From: Hirudinaria manillensis
Taxonomy: Eukaryota > Annelida > Clitellata > Hirudinida > Hirudinidae
Assembly (NCBI GenBank): GCA_034509925.1
Contig: CM067532.1
Location: 6,952,142-7,016,141, forward strand
DNA: 64,000 nucleotides
Reading direction: 5' to 3'
Below the pieces are notes generated by a model that ran no database searches, was not told the DNA's origin, and saw only the letters and a list, made by a program, of their open reading frames with translations. Numbering within the stretch: the first letter of the stretch is position 1; every line of letters starts with the position of its first letter. A program made the translations under genes and the position numbers. Of this stretch, positions 11,837 to 24,990 are shown in pieces.

Positions 11837-13799
11837 GTAAGTATTCTGGCTTGATCTTGTCTGAATTTAGATAAAATAAGGTTCTTCTATTCAGTTTGCA
11901 TAATATTTATTTCAATTCGACATTTTTTTTTGCATGATATTTATTTTCGGCGAGTTTGGTAAAACCAAACTGGCTGGATGCCGGTTAAATGTTTAATGTC
12001 GTCACTTGTGAGGAAGATTTCGATGAGTTTTAAGTCAGCTTCGAGTGGATTAACTCGAGTCTAATAGAAACTTCAATGAGGTCACTTCCGGTCACTACGG
12101 AAGAGAAGTGAATTGATATCTAATTGCGTAATGCGAGAGGTTATTAGAGACCGGAAAGACCAGTATTTCAAAAGCTTGCGTTTGGTAGGTTAGGTTTGGG
12201 GTTCCCAGACTTGTTTTGAGAAGTTGAGACGTCTGCTTCCTGGATGAGTCACTATGACAAGACTTGAGACTCAAATAGCTTTGATGTATTCAGTTCGGGC
12301 ACATCGCTTCTGTAACGTGAACAATATGCAGCATTGCATATAATATTTATGCGTATACAATAATAATGTCTATTAAAAATGAACATCCTCATAAGCGAGA
12401 CAGATGCAGGAAAGCTCTTGTGTCTGTCTCGCAAGTGAAGCTGTCTGACAGGCGAGGTAATATAGCGCGCTATATCGTCCGTCCGTCCGTCCGACATGTG
12501 CTGCGAGCGACTATCAGTTTAAAGTTTTCTCACGCCGACCTGACCGGCGGTTAGTGGTTGTTAACAGTCGAGTAGTTCGTACGTACGGCGGTGTACGGCT
12601 GTGTCTTGTGGTACGCTATTGATCAATCTGCTGCCTGCACGCCTCTCGCCAGGGCTCCATGCAACGCCGAGCCACGCACCGTGCTTTCCGCGTCTCTTTG
12701 TGTCTTCTGTCCAATCGTCTTTCACTTTGAAGCTCCACGTGAAACTCGATAGGTTAGGATGTTATGCGGGTCTTAGGGCTTTCAGTGGCTTCCAGATGAA
12801 TAAGCTTTCGTCTGGGTCACGGTGGAGATGATGACGACGACGTTGAAGATGAAGCCGGCGGCGATGATGATGATGGTGATGAGCGAGATGCAAGCGTGCC
12901 AACATCCATCGCTGGATGATGACTCAGCCTGCTACGACCCACTTTCTGCACAACATCACAAGGTCGCAAGCCTTTTCTTATCGGAGCGTTGGAAACTCTT
13001 CCAGTGTGATAAGGGAGTTTGGATATATGCTCTCTGATAATAAATCGCTCTTCGCAAGTATTAAGTTGCAACTCTCAGACGGTTTAAAGTGGCCGGTGTC
13101 AGGTTGGCCGAGTTATCTCCCCGATTGTGGTGCAACTTGTTCCTAGTTCATCCAATTCCAAGTCGAATGAATCTTTTGATTACTTCCAGCTGGTAGTCGT
13201 TAAAAACTGGAACAAATTGTTTTTTTTGGTGGGAAAATGCTTTGCCGTTGATGGCAGTAATTGTTTAAAATTATCATTTCCCGCTCATCCGAGAGCAACA
13301 CGATTATAAGCGATCCCCGTGACCTTATTATTATCATCATCCTATTGCGATCTTTGGAACTCGGTGACTTTTTTCTTTCCAAATTAGGAACGACAACTTT
13401 TCGCTGACTTGGAATGAAATATTTTACTGCTGACATGAGTTCATAACGTTGTAATTAGTTCGGGCATTATAACTGGCAAATTAGCGAAGATGGCGGAACG
13501 GCTAGGTCGGCGCTAGATGAATGACTCGGTGACTCTCCACGCTCTTTAGAACTTTAGCCTGGCTAGTAGGCCACTTGAGAGTTGCAACAAGTTTCGCCTG
13601 AATTATCATCTATTACATCTGCTGGGCTAAGTGCTTCGAGGGTTGAACGAACTGAGGCTTCCCAGCTTGGTTCCCAGAGGTGTATTGATAATCGTTGATC
13701 CTTTGTTTGAAGAGTGAATTTTTAATTGAACGGAGTGTTATTAATTTAATAGCAATGATAATAATTACGTTTGAAATAATGAGTACTTTCGGTTTTTAG
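11837..13799 (+). other. First intron of the SDR gene (noncoding)
   Basis: A 1,963 bp intron inferred from the donor and acceptor above. It contains a CGTC-repeat stretch near 12477-12493 and a GAT/GAC-rich tract near 12820-12870. Short open frames inside lack any recognisable domain. Confidence 0.5.
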
Positions 13800-13803
13800 G
13801 AAA

Positions 13804-16092
13804 ATGTCAGGAAAAGTTTTCATCGTCACTGGTGCCAATGCAGGCATTGGATTTGAAATAACCAAGACCCTCTGTGAGGCCGGTCATGACGTCGTCATGG
13901 CTTGTAGGAGCGAAGAAAAGACAACCAAGGCAATTGAAAAGATCAAGAAGAAGCTGCCAAATGCCCTGGCGACCTTTATGAATGTGAGCCTCAAGGACGT
14001 TTATAATTGTATCGAAAATTAGCATGTCATTTGACTTGAACTGCGCAATTTGGAAGTCAATTCGATCGTGAGATTCCCCATTATCGTGCTAATACCGTGC
14101 ACGTGATACTTCCACGCACGTGATGTTTCTCACGCTACTGCCGTCGAGATTTCTCCCATGTTGGCAAATCATGCATCCTAATGCGAATATCACTTCTTTG
14201 ACAACATCTTAAGGGTAAAATAATTGTTAACATTATTTAATAATCGCAATAATTAGTAAAAATTATTCTTTAAAGGGATTTCTTGAAAGTAAATGTTGAC
14301 AATTACTGACTGGCACTTTGAACTACCATTGATATCTGACAAAATTTAATTACCATTTCCCTTTAGCTGGACTTGTCTAGCATCGAGTCCGTCAGGAAGT
14401 TTGTGGAGGATTTCCGCGCTTCTGGGAAAAAGTTGAACGTGCTCGTCAACAATGCCGGCCTTAGCCTGAACTTCAAGGACACCAAGAGGCAGTACACGAA
14501 GGACAACTTCGAACTGACCATGGGAGTAAACCACTTAGGTAACGTGCCATGTCGGGTCGTTTCGAACCTTTCGGTTCTTCTGGGCATCTGCGGGAAAATC
14601 GCACAAGCTGGCAACCATCTAGGGCTCGTTAGAAACTCATCGGCAATTAAAACTTAATCATAAAAATTAGGCAGTCACATGATGGGCACTATTTTTGGGG
14701 TGCAATCAATCAATTAAAAGTTGACTCATAAAGGGCACCACTTGCTGCAGTTTCATTTAATGAATTTTATGCCCAATACTGCGCATTTAGCAATGAAACA
14801 TTCAATTTGTAGGCCACTTTCTCCTGACCAACCTCCTCCTGGAAGACTTAAAGAAGACGGCCAGCGAGGAAGGAGAGGCACGCGTGGTGGTAGTTACTTC
14901 GTCCATCCACGATCCTGAGGCCAACAAGAAGTGGATGGGAAGTGAGTGGCGATCATTGACTCAACTTTAATGATTTGAACTCGTAACGACCTTTGCTCGT
15001 CACTTGCAGCTGTCCAAGACTTGGATTTGGAAGACCTTTTCATGTATAAAGAGAATGCATTCACTGGCTTCCAGGCTTACAAAAATTCCAAGGCTGCCAA
15101 TCTCATGTTCACCTATGAACTCAGTCGCCAGTTGGATGGCACGAATGTCAAAGTCAATGCCGTTTGCCCAGGTAGAGATGCCAGAACCGATTTGTTTAAT
15201 TTCCTTCACGTCTTCTACTGATCACATTCATATGTCTATCTTATAAGGCATTCTTTTAAGTAAAGCCATATTTTAATCCTTGTTGAATCGAATTTCTTGA
15301 AATATTCCTAACTTTGTTCTTTAGGCTTTGTTCCAACCACGGAACTGATGAGAAATGCAGGCAAGGCCATCAAATTCTTCTGCCGCTACGTTCTCCGCTT
15401 CACAAAAATGACCAGAACGTCCCAGCAAGCTGCTTCTGCCATTGTTTCCCTGGCCACAGATGAGAAGTACAAAGGTAGAAAAAATACATTGCAGAAATAT
15501 TATATTTCTTGCCATGGATAAAGATGTCATTAACTACCTAATGCTTTTAAAATCTTCAGATGTCACAGGAAAGTACTTCAAGGATGGACAAGAAGCAAAA
15601 TCATCTGAGGAGACTTTGGATGAAGAAAAGCAGAAGAAACTCTGGCAACTGAGCGGGGGTTACACCAAACTCGAGGGATTCGAACCTCTCGAAGCCCCCG
15701 TTCCCCCGGTCGAGACTAAGCCGACGGAGGCCGAGAAGAAGGCGGAAGACGCCGCCGTGTCCGGAGACGCGACTGCCGAAGTCCCGCTCGTCAACGGAGT
15801 CAAGCAGGCCGTCGACGAGGTCAAGACGGAAGTCAAAGACATTTCCACCGATGTCATCGAGCAGGTGCAGAAGGAAGTGGCGAACGAAGTCAGCGACGTC
15901 AAAAAACAGGTCGAGGACATCCAGAAGGAGGTGACTGAAAAAATCGAAACTGGAATCACTGATCTGAAGGCTAAAACTGAAGAAATCATTGAGAAGGTGG
16001 AGACGAGCGTAAAGGACACAGTAAAAGAAACAATCGAAAACCTGGTCCCTGATAATTCTGCCCAAGAGAAACCAGTTAAAGTGGAAGAATAA
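13804..16092 (+). CDS. Short-chain dehydrogenase/reductase (retinol-dehydrogenase-like) with a long helical C-terminal extension
   Basis: Coding exons 13804-13983, 14367-14538, 14813-14941, 15010-15171, 15325-15474 and 15560-16092 join in phase to 441 residues. The N-terminal Rossmann fold has TGANAGIG (residues 9-16) for dinucleotide binding, an NNAG motif, the catalytic Ser in VVTSS and the active-site YKNSK, all typical of a classical SDR of the RDH11-14/WWOX/DHRS type. Substrate cannot be told; family members use retinoids, steroids or lipid aldehydes with NADP(H). A Lys-Leu-Trp block near residue 291 ends the usual fold. After it comes about 135 extra residues: a Pro/Ala/Glu linker, then repeated Val/Ile-Lys-Glu segments (for example VKTEVKDISTDVIEQVQKE) that should form an amphipathic, coiled-coil or lipid-surface helix. 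That tail is not part of standard family members. Confidence 0.93.
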
Positions 16093-16104
16093 ACTTAGAA
16101 AATG

Positions 16105-16110
16105 AATAAA
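16105..16110 (+). terminator. Polyadenylation signal AATAAA of the SDR gene
   Basis: AATAAA 13 bp after the stop codon. A very short 3' UTR would result if it is used. Confidence 0.5.
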
Positions 16111-19031
16111 TACTATCATCCTAAAACTATGTGTATGATAAACTCGTCATTGTCTGCTTGGTCCTGTCCAAAATATTTTAGTTTTTGTAAATACGCTGAA
16201 TTTCCCTTGCTATTCAATCTGCTTGATGACACTTTTGCATATTTCTCATATTCTACGTGACCAAAGCCACTTAATTCGTCTAATATTTAGATCATGACAA
16301 CATGCCTTACTATGATTACGACAACAAAGTTGATTTCATCTCAGCCGCCATCTTAACTATTGTTTTTAATGCGTCAAGTTATACGGTTTTGCTCACGTTC
16401 ATCGCTTATTTTTGGCTGACTTTAAATTAAGAAATTTATTTTATATCGTAATTTTCTAATGTTTTGTTTTGATATTAGCATTATTTTTGTGCATGTATAC
16501 ATCTAGAGTCGAGTGTCAGTTCTTAAATGTCATATTTTTCGAAATTTTATTTTCATACCTGACTCTCATTTCCAATGCCATTCTCCTGTCATCACAGTTT
16601 CCACAATTTATACATGCTATCCAGGTCACTTGTATCCTCTTAACAGGGATGTGTACTTTTATGCTTGTTTATTTTGTGCAAAGTCGTCTTCATCGAAATA
16701 TGCTACAGTTAGGACGTGGAGCTGGGATGTGTCAACTTTCGATTTGTATAAGCATAAATATTGTAGCAAATAAATATTTCTATAATTCTGAGGGAATGCA
16801 CGTATTATATGACGGACGAAGTTGTTATCAAGCAGTGATAGTTGGTGTTCAGTTTTCTTCTGTTTTCATTAAACGAATTTTCAAAAACTGATAACATTCG
16901 TAAGGGCTTTGTTCCCTTTGGGGGAATTAGATCGAAAGGCTCAATGCGAGACCTCTTTGCTGTGCTTCTACGACGTTATTAATTGTTATCTTTTCGAGAC
17001 TTTGGGTTCGGTCGACGCCCTTCGTATTTATTTCTCAGTGTGTGTAAAGCTACATGCAGCTTTGGAATGGGAAGGGAATCGCTGGCGCCAATCGGTAATC
17101 CAAACCGTGAAATTGGAGTAATAAAGCATCGTTTTCGAAGTGACTTTTTTTTAGTTCTTAGAGATGATTTAGTGATAAAAGCTGTACATTTTTTAGGACA
17201 ACAATCAAATCTAACTTACGGATAATCTTTGTGAAGAAAGATTATAAACGTTTTCGATCCGATTACCAAATTAAGCAAGTCATTTACTCAAGGTTCTGAA
17301 CACAATGCCAGTTTACAATGTTAATACCGGATATACGTAGTCCATATACATGACAATGAGAGTAGCTTGAGGGGCGGATGCCCGAAGGGAATGTTTCAAG
17401 TGGGTGAGGAATTTATCGAAGTGGAGTAGCCAGAATTTTAAATTGTCTGGAGGTAAAAGTGAAAATTCTATGTATTTATTCGACCTTTCTTTTTTTCAAA
17501 ATTCAGTCGCTTGAGCGGACATATTGAAAAATATGGTGGAAGGTTTTAAAGTCGAATTTCTCCAGGGGCATAAAACTTAGAACACGTTGAGTTTTTGTGC
17601 TTGTCATTAATAATGGGGGGGGGGGGGTAATAATTCGGGGAAAGGCATTATCTTACGAAATTGGAACCTGGATAAAAACACTTTCCTCCTTTTCTCCTTC
17701 GCTCAGGGAATGAACCTCATATTAGCGGATAGGTGGGCGGGCAATCACGTACTATTGGTAAGCTAGATTGAGTACCTGGCGTTCTAGGGAAATTATAAAT
17801 TACTAGTAATTTAATCAACGATTAAATCATAATTATAAAGACATTAATTGAATAATTTTAATCTCACTTGCACGCTGCTTACTCATTAATTAGGGCATTG
17901 GTTTATTTTTGTAAAACTGAAATAAGGTCAAACAAAATGAAGGAAACATACGATAATCATTAGTTTCAAATCATTCTTATTCCTTTGTTCAACCTTGTGA
18001 CTATGTTTAGATTTGCCTAGAATAACCAACAATAAAACATTTCATCTGCTTCGTACCGCGATATAAGATACTAACCGGTTCAACTTACAACTTTATTCTC
18101 GAATGCATGGGCACGATCTTCTGAAATGATAATTTTAAAAAGTGATATGTTTCATTCGACATGCTCTTTTTGAAAATTCGTTATCATCATCAGTAGGTAT
18201 TCAAAGGCAATTTACAATAACGAATTATGTAAGCTTCTTATGTTTACCGCGAGTGAGAGAGGTTAATGTAAATAATGACGTAATGCTAAGTTCCGTTGTG
18301 AAACCGTGCAACCGGCACCAATACTTCAATTCTTCTTTTGGGATTCCATTCCTGAGCGAGACACATCAATTTTAACTAATTTTTGACACATATTAATATA
18401 TATTTATTAATATTGCTACCATCCATGCAATGCGCTATATCGAACGATAGTACGACCTAGTAATTAGTGGGAAAGTTGACACATCTCACTTAGCCAGTTA
18501 ACGACTTTTTTTAAAGCTTATAATTACTGAGAGTGAAATTATGACTATAATTAAAATTTTAAGCGTTTCTGGGAGCTTTACAATATTGTTCATTCCGTTT
18601 CATTCCTTCACTTTCACGAACCACAATCACCAGCATCTTTGCAATCTCACTTAGGGTCAGTATCAGCCTCTCAGTCTCAGAGCAATTTGGCAACGTTTGT
18701 TCTGCTATGCGACTAAATAGGATGTTGTTAAAAGTAATTACTATCCACTTGCGACTCTATTTCGCTCGCATCTTTCAAAAAGGTTTAACAGACGGCAATG
18801 TTTTAGTTTAAAAGTGCATTTCTTTGTCGTTAAAAAAAGGAGCATGTTGGAATGTTATAAATAGATGCACTTTTTATGTTGAACCCGCTCACCTGAGCTA
18901 AAATTTGTTGATTTGAGGCTTTGAACTTAAATCGATTTGAAACCATGTTTTTATCTTAAAATCTTACATGAAACTTTTTAAGAAACTGAATAGTTAGAAC
19001 GAGATTTAATTCTTGTGGATATATATTAAAA
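16111..19031. other. Intergenic region between the SDR and FGD genes
   Basis: About 2.9 kb of AT-rich sequence. It must contain the FGD promoter and 5' UTR at its right end. A 13-base G run lies at 17615-17627. The longest open frame (140 codons at 16469-16891, starting with TTG) is hydrophobic and Phe/Ile-rich as expected from AT-rich DNA, and shows no family features. No gene is called. Confidence 0.55.
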
Positions 19032-22000
19032 ATGAGTTTCAAAACGAACAACTTACTTGGAAATTTGGGAAGGCAGAGTTCGTTCACAACAGACGACAAA
19101 GATATTTTCACAGGTGAGCTTTTGACAAGACAGGTGTATCAGATTGCTGAATATCATTTACTCCCTGTAATCTACATATCTAAACGCTCATGGACTCTAC
19201 AGATAAACGATATTCGGTGGTTGACTGTGGAAGTGAAGACGGCCTGAAATCGAGAAGGCGTTCCATATCCACTGGTTCTTCCATTACCAAGTGGAAAACA
19301 GTTGAATCACTTGATACGACTCAACAGTTGGACGGTATTTGTTAAGTTATAGCGATTTCAATTTTTACATTTGTCTACAAATTCATTAAATTTCCATTGA
19401 ATGATTGAAGCAAGTTTATTTGATGGAGAATCATTTTTCTTTAAAATGATTTTTCACCAAAAGGATCAAATCTGGTTAATGAGAGCAAGTTAGGGTCTTC
19501 AACACTTAAATTCTGCCCAATAGATGAAGATTTGGAAGATTTTTCTCACAACAATGAGTTAAATACTGTCCACCCTCCAAAGAAAACAGATGAAAATATG
19601 AACCTTTTGTTCAGAAACAATGGGTAATTGATCAGCTTTGACATTTAAATGAAATTAAGGCAATTATAATTAACTGATGATATTGATTGAATTAGTAAAT
19701 AACCCTTGATTATTATACTCATTATAATTCAAGCAATTAATTGATTTTATAAGAAAAAGATATCCTTGCGTAAGCAAAGAGAGCAGCAACGTTCAGAGAA
19801 AGAAGTCCTACAAACTGTCGAGGAAGCTGACTAGGAGGATGACCACCAGGCAGAAGCAGAAGTTGATGATGGAGTCGGAGTTTGACGAGTTTGACGAAGA
19901 CGTTGAACGTGACAAGGAAGGCGCGAGGGGGGAAGGGGGAGAAGGGGGTGAGGGGGGAGACTTGAGTGACGTCAGCGACAATGAGGATGTTGACGACAAG
20001 CTGGTCGTTCATCTGAACTTGAAGAGGCTGCAGGTGATTTCCAATTAATATTGGTGATGATGATTGCAAGTGATAGACATGATTAATGTTTATTAGACAT
20101 TTCATGATAACAACAATATCAATGATAATAAAATGAATGTGATGATACAATATCAATGATACAACATGATACAATATCAATACAACAACAATATCAATGA
20201 TAATAAAATGAATGTAATGATGATAACTAACACTTTTACTTTTGTACCTTAAATTATTCCTGCAACACTTTATCCTGTATTTTTTTTTTGCATAATAATA
20301 TAGTCCTGTAAAGACTGCATCAAAACTTTTGTGCTCATGATGTCTAAACCACTCACATGATCCTTAGCAATGATTACTCCACCTGTAGGCACGTTTAAAT
20401 CACACATTATGCAACACGACGTAACATAAAGTAACAACATAACATAACATAACACAACATAACATAACAGCACAACACTAAACTACACAACATAACATAT
20501 TACAATAAATTGTGGAATCTCAAATCTTTCAATATTGTTGTTGAAGTTGAATCAATTTTTCAATTTCATAACATTTAAAGTTATTTGCTAACGAAATATT
20601 TTGTTGATGTCGAGGAGGAAGATGGGTCGGGTGGAGTCTGTGAGGACATGGATGTGGAAAGGTCAAAAGTTCAACGAATTGCGGACGAACTCCTGGCAAC
20701 GGAAAAGAGTTACGTGAAGAAGTTGCACCTGCTTGACCAGGTTTTTGTTGATCTGAATTGGAATTAAACTTGGAAATGAATAAAAAATGTTTATAAAATA
20801 ATTTCGTCTTTACATTTTATTGCATTTCCATTGCATAATTTTCTTTCTGCTATCATCATTTGTCATGTAAGTGGTTAAGTAATTTTTGACCTTGTTAGAA
20901 ATGAATAAATAATCAAACAAATATGTAAATTGTTTTGTATAAATGTATTTCATAATGTATTCATCGATTCAGGTCTTCCAAATGAACATCGTTCTGGTCA
21001 ACAGAGATCAGGCTCTGTTCCCGAAGGATATAATTCCACAGATGTTTTCAAACATCAAAAGTATTTATCAATTCCATCACGACTTTCTTCTTCCAAAACT
21101 TCACCAAGTTATCAGTCAACAGTAAGTCAAAGATGCTCTTGATAATGATTATATGATATGAACAATGTATTTATCAGCAACGTTTCAAAGGATAGAAACA
21201 GTAATAAAATTTAATAAATTAGGTATTTGTTCAGAAACGAATTTAACAAGTGACTTGAAACAGCATTTTAAATGATTTGTTTGACAACAATGATGGTGAT
21301 GATGATGATGATCTAGATCATTATGCTTATAGGCTCAACCAACCTGAGTATCAGGGATAATTTTGTTGTTCACAGATCCACTTAGTTTTAATTTATGGTT
21401 TTAAGTTCTGCAGATTTAAAAGTTGGTGAAGTGATGGCTTGGTTTGCACCGTTCCTCAAGTTGTACATCGAATACGTCAAGAACTTTGACAGGGCCTCTG
21501 ACCTCATCAACTACTGGCTTGGAAAGTCTCCCAAGTTTGCACAACTCGTTGAAGAGCTACAAGTGAGAACCAAAGCTTTCTCCTGTGCAGTACATTTCAA
21601 AGTGTTTTCCTTTTTTTGAAATATTTCTGGCATAATATACTTAATGCTAAAAAGTGTATAATGTAATTTTTTAAATTTAAAAAAATTTTTATTTGTGTAA
21701 AAAAGAAACGACCAGAGTGTGGCAATCTGACCCTTCAACATCACATGTTGGAACCCGTGCAGAGGGTCCCCAGATATGAACTCCTTTTAAAAGGTATTAG
21801 ATTTACTTTTATTTAATTTTAGATTTTCATTCAATTCCATAATTTTTCCAAATAATTTCATTTTATATTTTCCTCATTTTCTTCTTAAAATCATTGGTAT
21901 TATCAATATGTTGTTCTTTAAATTCAACCTGAGATATGTTTAAAAGTTTGAAAACATTTAATAGATTATTTGAAGCATCTTCCAGAAATGTCTGCTGAAG

Positions 22001-24990
22001 TGCAACACACTGAAAGTTTGTGATGAATTAATTTCTTTGATTAAGTAATAATTAATAATTGATATAATTAAAAATAAAAAAATATCTGATAATTTTTCAG
22101 AAGCTTTGAAAATTGTGAAAGAGGCAGCCCATCATTCAAACGAGGCGATGAGAAAAATCGTGAGCAAATTGCTTTTAAGATTGTTTTTGCTTCTCTTTTC
22201 TTCTTTTCTTCAAAAATAAAAACAAAAAAATGTTGGCACAAACATTCTTTTAATTTGCAGGAAAAGTTTCGAAAACTCCTGGATCTGAACGAAAGCCTGG
22301 GAGAAATTGACCTGATAAGTCCGACGAGAGAACTTGTCAAAGAAGGGAGAATCATGAGAGTATCTGCAAAGGATGGTTCATTGATGGAGAGATACATTTT
22401 CTTGGTTGGATCTTTGGATTGATATCATTTGATTGAAATATTTCTTACAAGATCATCCTTATTGATAGTTCAATGATCTGCTGCTGGTATGCCAAGCTGG
22501 AGCAATAAAGCATCATAAAATCAAATCCAAGATGAACATTGATGACATGGAGGTGGACATATTTTTCTTCTGATGATCACAATTTCCAATTATTCATTAT
22601 AAATTTAATTTGTAATTTGATTTTCATTAAGTATTTAATTAAAATTATCATTATTTTCATTAAAATTGGAGCCTGAAAATAAATAATACTTATAATAATT
22701 AACAACAATAATAATATTAACAACAACTTTAAAATATCTTAAGTTATTGTTAAGTTATATATATCTCATAATTACTTTATTATTTCTTTTGCACTCTGCA
22801 TAGATCACTGAGAGTCATAACTTGGAGACTCCAAATTGTTTTTATGTCAGGTGCAGAGAAAAATCAATTGAATTACATACAAGGTTTCAGCTTTTTTATA
22901 ATAACTATTTAAAAGGCCATAAAAACTTGTATCTAAATCTTAGCAGTGGTACTAGGGGCCTATTGAATAATTTTTATTATTAATAAATTACATGCCGTAA
23001 TAATTATATTGTATGATGGTTATTATATGTTTAAATTTATTTATTTATTTAAAGTTCCTATGAAGAGAAGCTGGAATGGGAAATGGTTTGTTTGGATTCA
23101 GTAATTCAAAGCTCTTGTTAAGAGGAAGTACATTGTTATGCGATATTATTTACATTCATAGTATTTTAGTCATTCCAATTATAGTTTTATTTACAACTGA
23201 GATATTATTATTATTATTTTATTATTAATGTTAATAATCAGAGTTAAAATTGTGCTATAAGAATGGCATGTTCTTTCAAAGGCTTTCAAAGGGGTCATTG
23301 AAGAGTATGAGGCAAAAATGAAGTCAAATAGAGTCAGGATGACCATATTATTTCCAGTTGGTTTTGAAGAGTTGCTTAATATTCATATGCATATTTCATA
23401 AATTACTTAATTAATTATATTTAATTCTCAAACTATAAATAAATATATATATTTATATACATATATATATATAAATATGAATATAAACTATAAACAGACG
23501 ATTGGTTTCTTGCATAGATTGTGTAATATTTTTTACATCATGTTGAGTTTTTTTTGCTTGTCATATTATTTATTTATTTAATTATTTAAATCCATAAATA
23601 TTTTGAAATTATGGCCTTCATTTCTTAATTCTTCATTGCATGCTTAATGTAGATAAATCATAATCATAATCATAACTCACTCATGCAAATTAAACATTGA
23701 ATTAGATTTTGATTGGTTAATCGATGCTAATTGGTTAATGACTTTGGCAGGTCGTGACCGACCAATTAGGAAAGAGAGCCCCAACCTGGGTGAAGGACCA
23801 TGAAACGAGTATGTGCATGAGGTGTGCAGTGACCTTCTCGACCTTTCGAAGAAGGCATCACTGCAGAGCCTGTGGACTGGTGAGTAATGATGATGATGAT
23901 GACGATGACGACGACAATGGTGATGATGATGATGAGGCTCAACCAACCTGAGTACCAGGGATAATTACTCTTCACAATAGTATGAATGTTATTCATAATA
24001 ATAAATCCTTAATTAAATTAATTTCATTATTAATTATTTATATTAATTATTGTTGGATGGAAATCCAACTAATCCTCTATTAATTCTCAGGTGATCTGCG
24101 GAGCTTGTTCCCGTCACAGAGCAAAGTTGGACTTCAGCCACAACTGCGAGGACAGAGTTTGTTGCTACTGTTACGAGGTTCTGGTCAAAGGTCAGGCCTC
24201 AGAGGGCAGTCAGTTGGGTTCAAATGTCACCATCAACGAAGCCTCGAATCGGGGCACTGCAAGGTTAAAGAGTGCAAAGACGAAGCTCCAGGTTTTGTAA
24301 CTTAAGCCAAATTTCACTCCAAATGCCTGAGATGGCTATGCTTTTCTTTCCAGGTAAAAGCAGCGGCGCCATCTGTTTTCAGCGGATACATGAGTATCAG
24401 CTGCGATCGGAAGAATTGGAGCAGGAGATGGTTTGCTGCCCACTCCAACTTCATCCTCTTTTCCTTCAAAGCTCATCAGGTTATACTTGCTATGTATTAA
24501 TAATATAGAAGTTATACCTTAATGATTAATAATAATCTCAATAATGTTTAATAATAAACTGGTGACACTTTACTGAAGTGATTGAGGAGCTTAGGATTAT
24601 TTAATTTGTAATTGTGTCAGTTATTTATGTTGTATTTGGAGCTTTGCCTGAACAGGATGTGGTTGCACTGACGTCATTACCTCTTCCTGGGTACCAAGTT
24701 AAAATCGCAGATCCCTGCGAGGTCCTACAAAAAGAAAACATGTTCAAAGTTTACCATGAAGGTGAAAAGAAAGTATACTATTTCCAAGTGGAAGACATAA
24801 ACAACTTTTTCAAGTTAGTATTTGGAAGCAGTTGGAATGCATAGTGCATTGTATTATGTGTGCATAACATCAGCTAATACCTAATTCTGATTGCAACACC
24901 AGATGGATAGAAGTCCTGCAAAGTCTTTCTAAACTCATAGTTCCACCTCTTGAAGGAAGCAACAGGATAACACCTGTACAGCCAGTTTAA
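19032..24990 (+). CDS. FGD: FGD-family Rho guanine nucleotide exchange factor (DH-PH-FYVE-PH)
   Basis: Twenty exons join in phase to 798 residues: 19032-19113, 19203-19334, 19464-19623, 19754-20033, 20615-20740, 20973-21121, 21406-21562, 21706-21793, 21965-22015, 22101-22159, 22261-22404, 22469-22552, 22804-22883, 23055-23116, 23292-23332, 23751-23879, 24091-24291, 24354-24479, 24656-24813, 24903-24990. Residues 1-230 are a disordered, Ser- and acid-rich leader with a Gly/Glu repeat. About 235-425 is the DH domain ([38 protein letters not shown]). PH1 is about 455-555. FYVE is about 570-655 with [14 protein letters not shown] and DRVC, the complete PI3P-binding signature with paired Cys. PH2 is about 676-785. 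The family activates Cdc42 at membranes to remodel actin. Orthology within FGD1-6 is not resolved. Least certain are exons 14-15 (23055-23332) and the exon 7 acceptor. Confidence 0.95.
20111..20222. repeat. Imperfect direct repeat in an FGD intron (two copies of about 36 bp)
   Basis: The stretches 20111-20146 and 20186-20222 are nearly identical (one substitution), with shorter ATATCAATGATAC-like fragments between them. They lie in the intron between FGD exons 4 and 5. Confidence 0.7.
20410..20505. repeat. (AACAT)n pentanucleotide microsatellite in an FGD intron
   Basis: AACAT/AACAC units recur imperfectly through this stretch, between FGD exons 4 and 5, about 100 bp before the exon 5 acceptor. 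Confidence 0.75.
21281..21375. repeat. Dispersed repeat copy 1: (GAT)n plus a conserved 3' unit
   Basis: A GAT microsatellite is followed by GGCTCAACCAACCTGAGTA, then a CAGGGATAATT block and TTCACA. The same arrangement occurs at 23886-23977. Both are in FGD introns. Confidence 0.65.
23886..23977. repeat. Dispersed repeat copy 2: (GAT)n plus a conserved 3' unit
   Basis: Begins right after the FYVE exon donor (23880) with a GAT/GAC run and continues with the same GGCTCAACCAACCTGAGTA and CAGGGATAATT blocks seen at 21331-21375. Confidence 0.65.

Noticed and set aside
12252-13146. Cluster of short frames in the first SDR intron
   Set aside because: They overlap on both strands, lack domains and sit between a good donor and acceptor; best explained as intron sequence.
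15601-16119. 172-codon minus-strand frame rich in Leu/Phe/Asp
   Set aside because: Shadow of the Lys/Glu-rich tail of the SDR gene, which is joined by splice sites to the catalytic exons.
16469-16891. 140-codon hydrophobic frame on the plus strand
   Set aside because: No ATG start, AT-driven Phe/Ile/Leu content, no splice partners and no family similarity.
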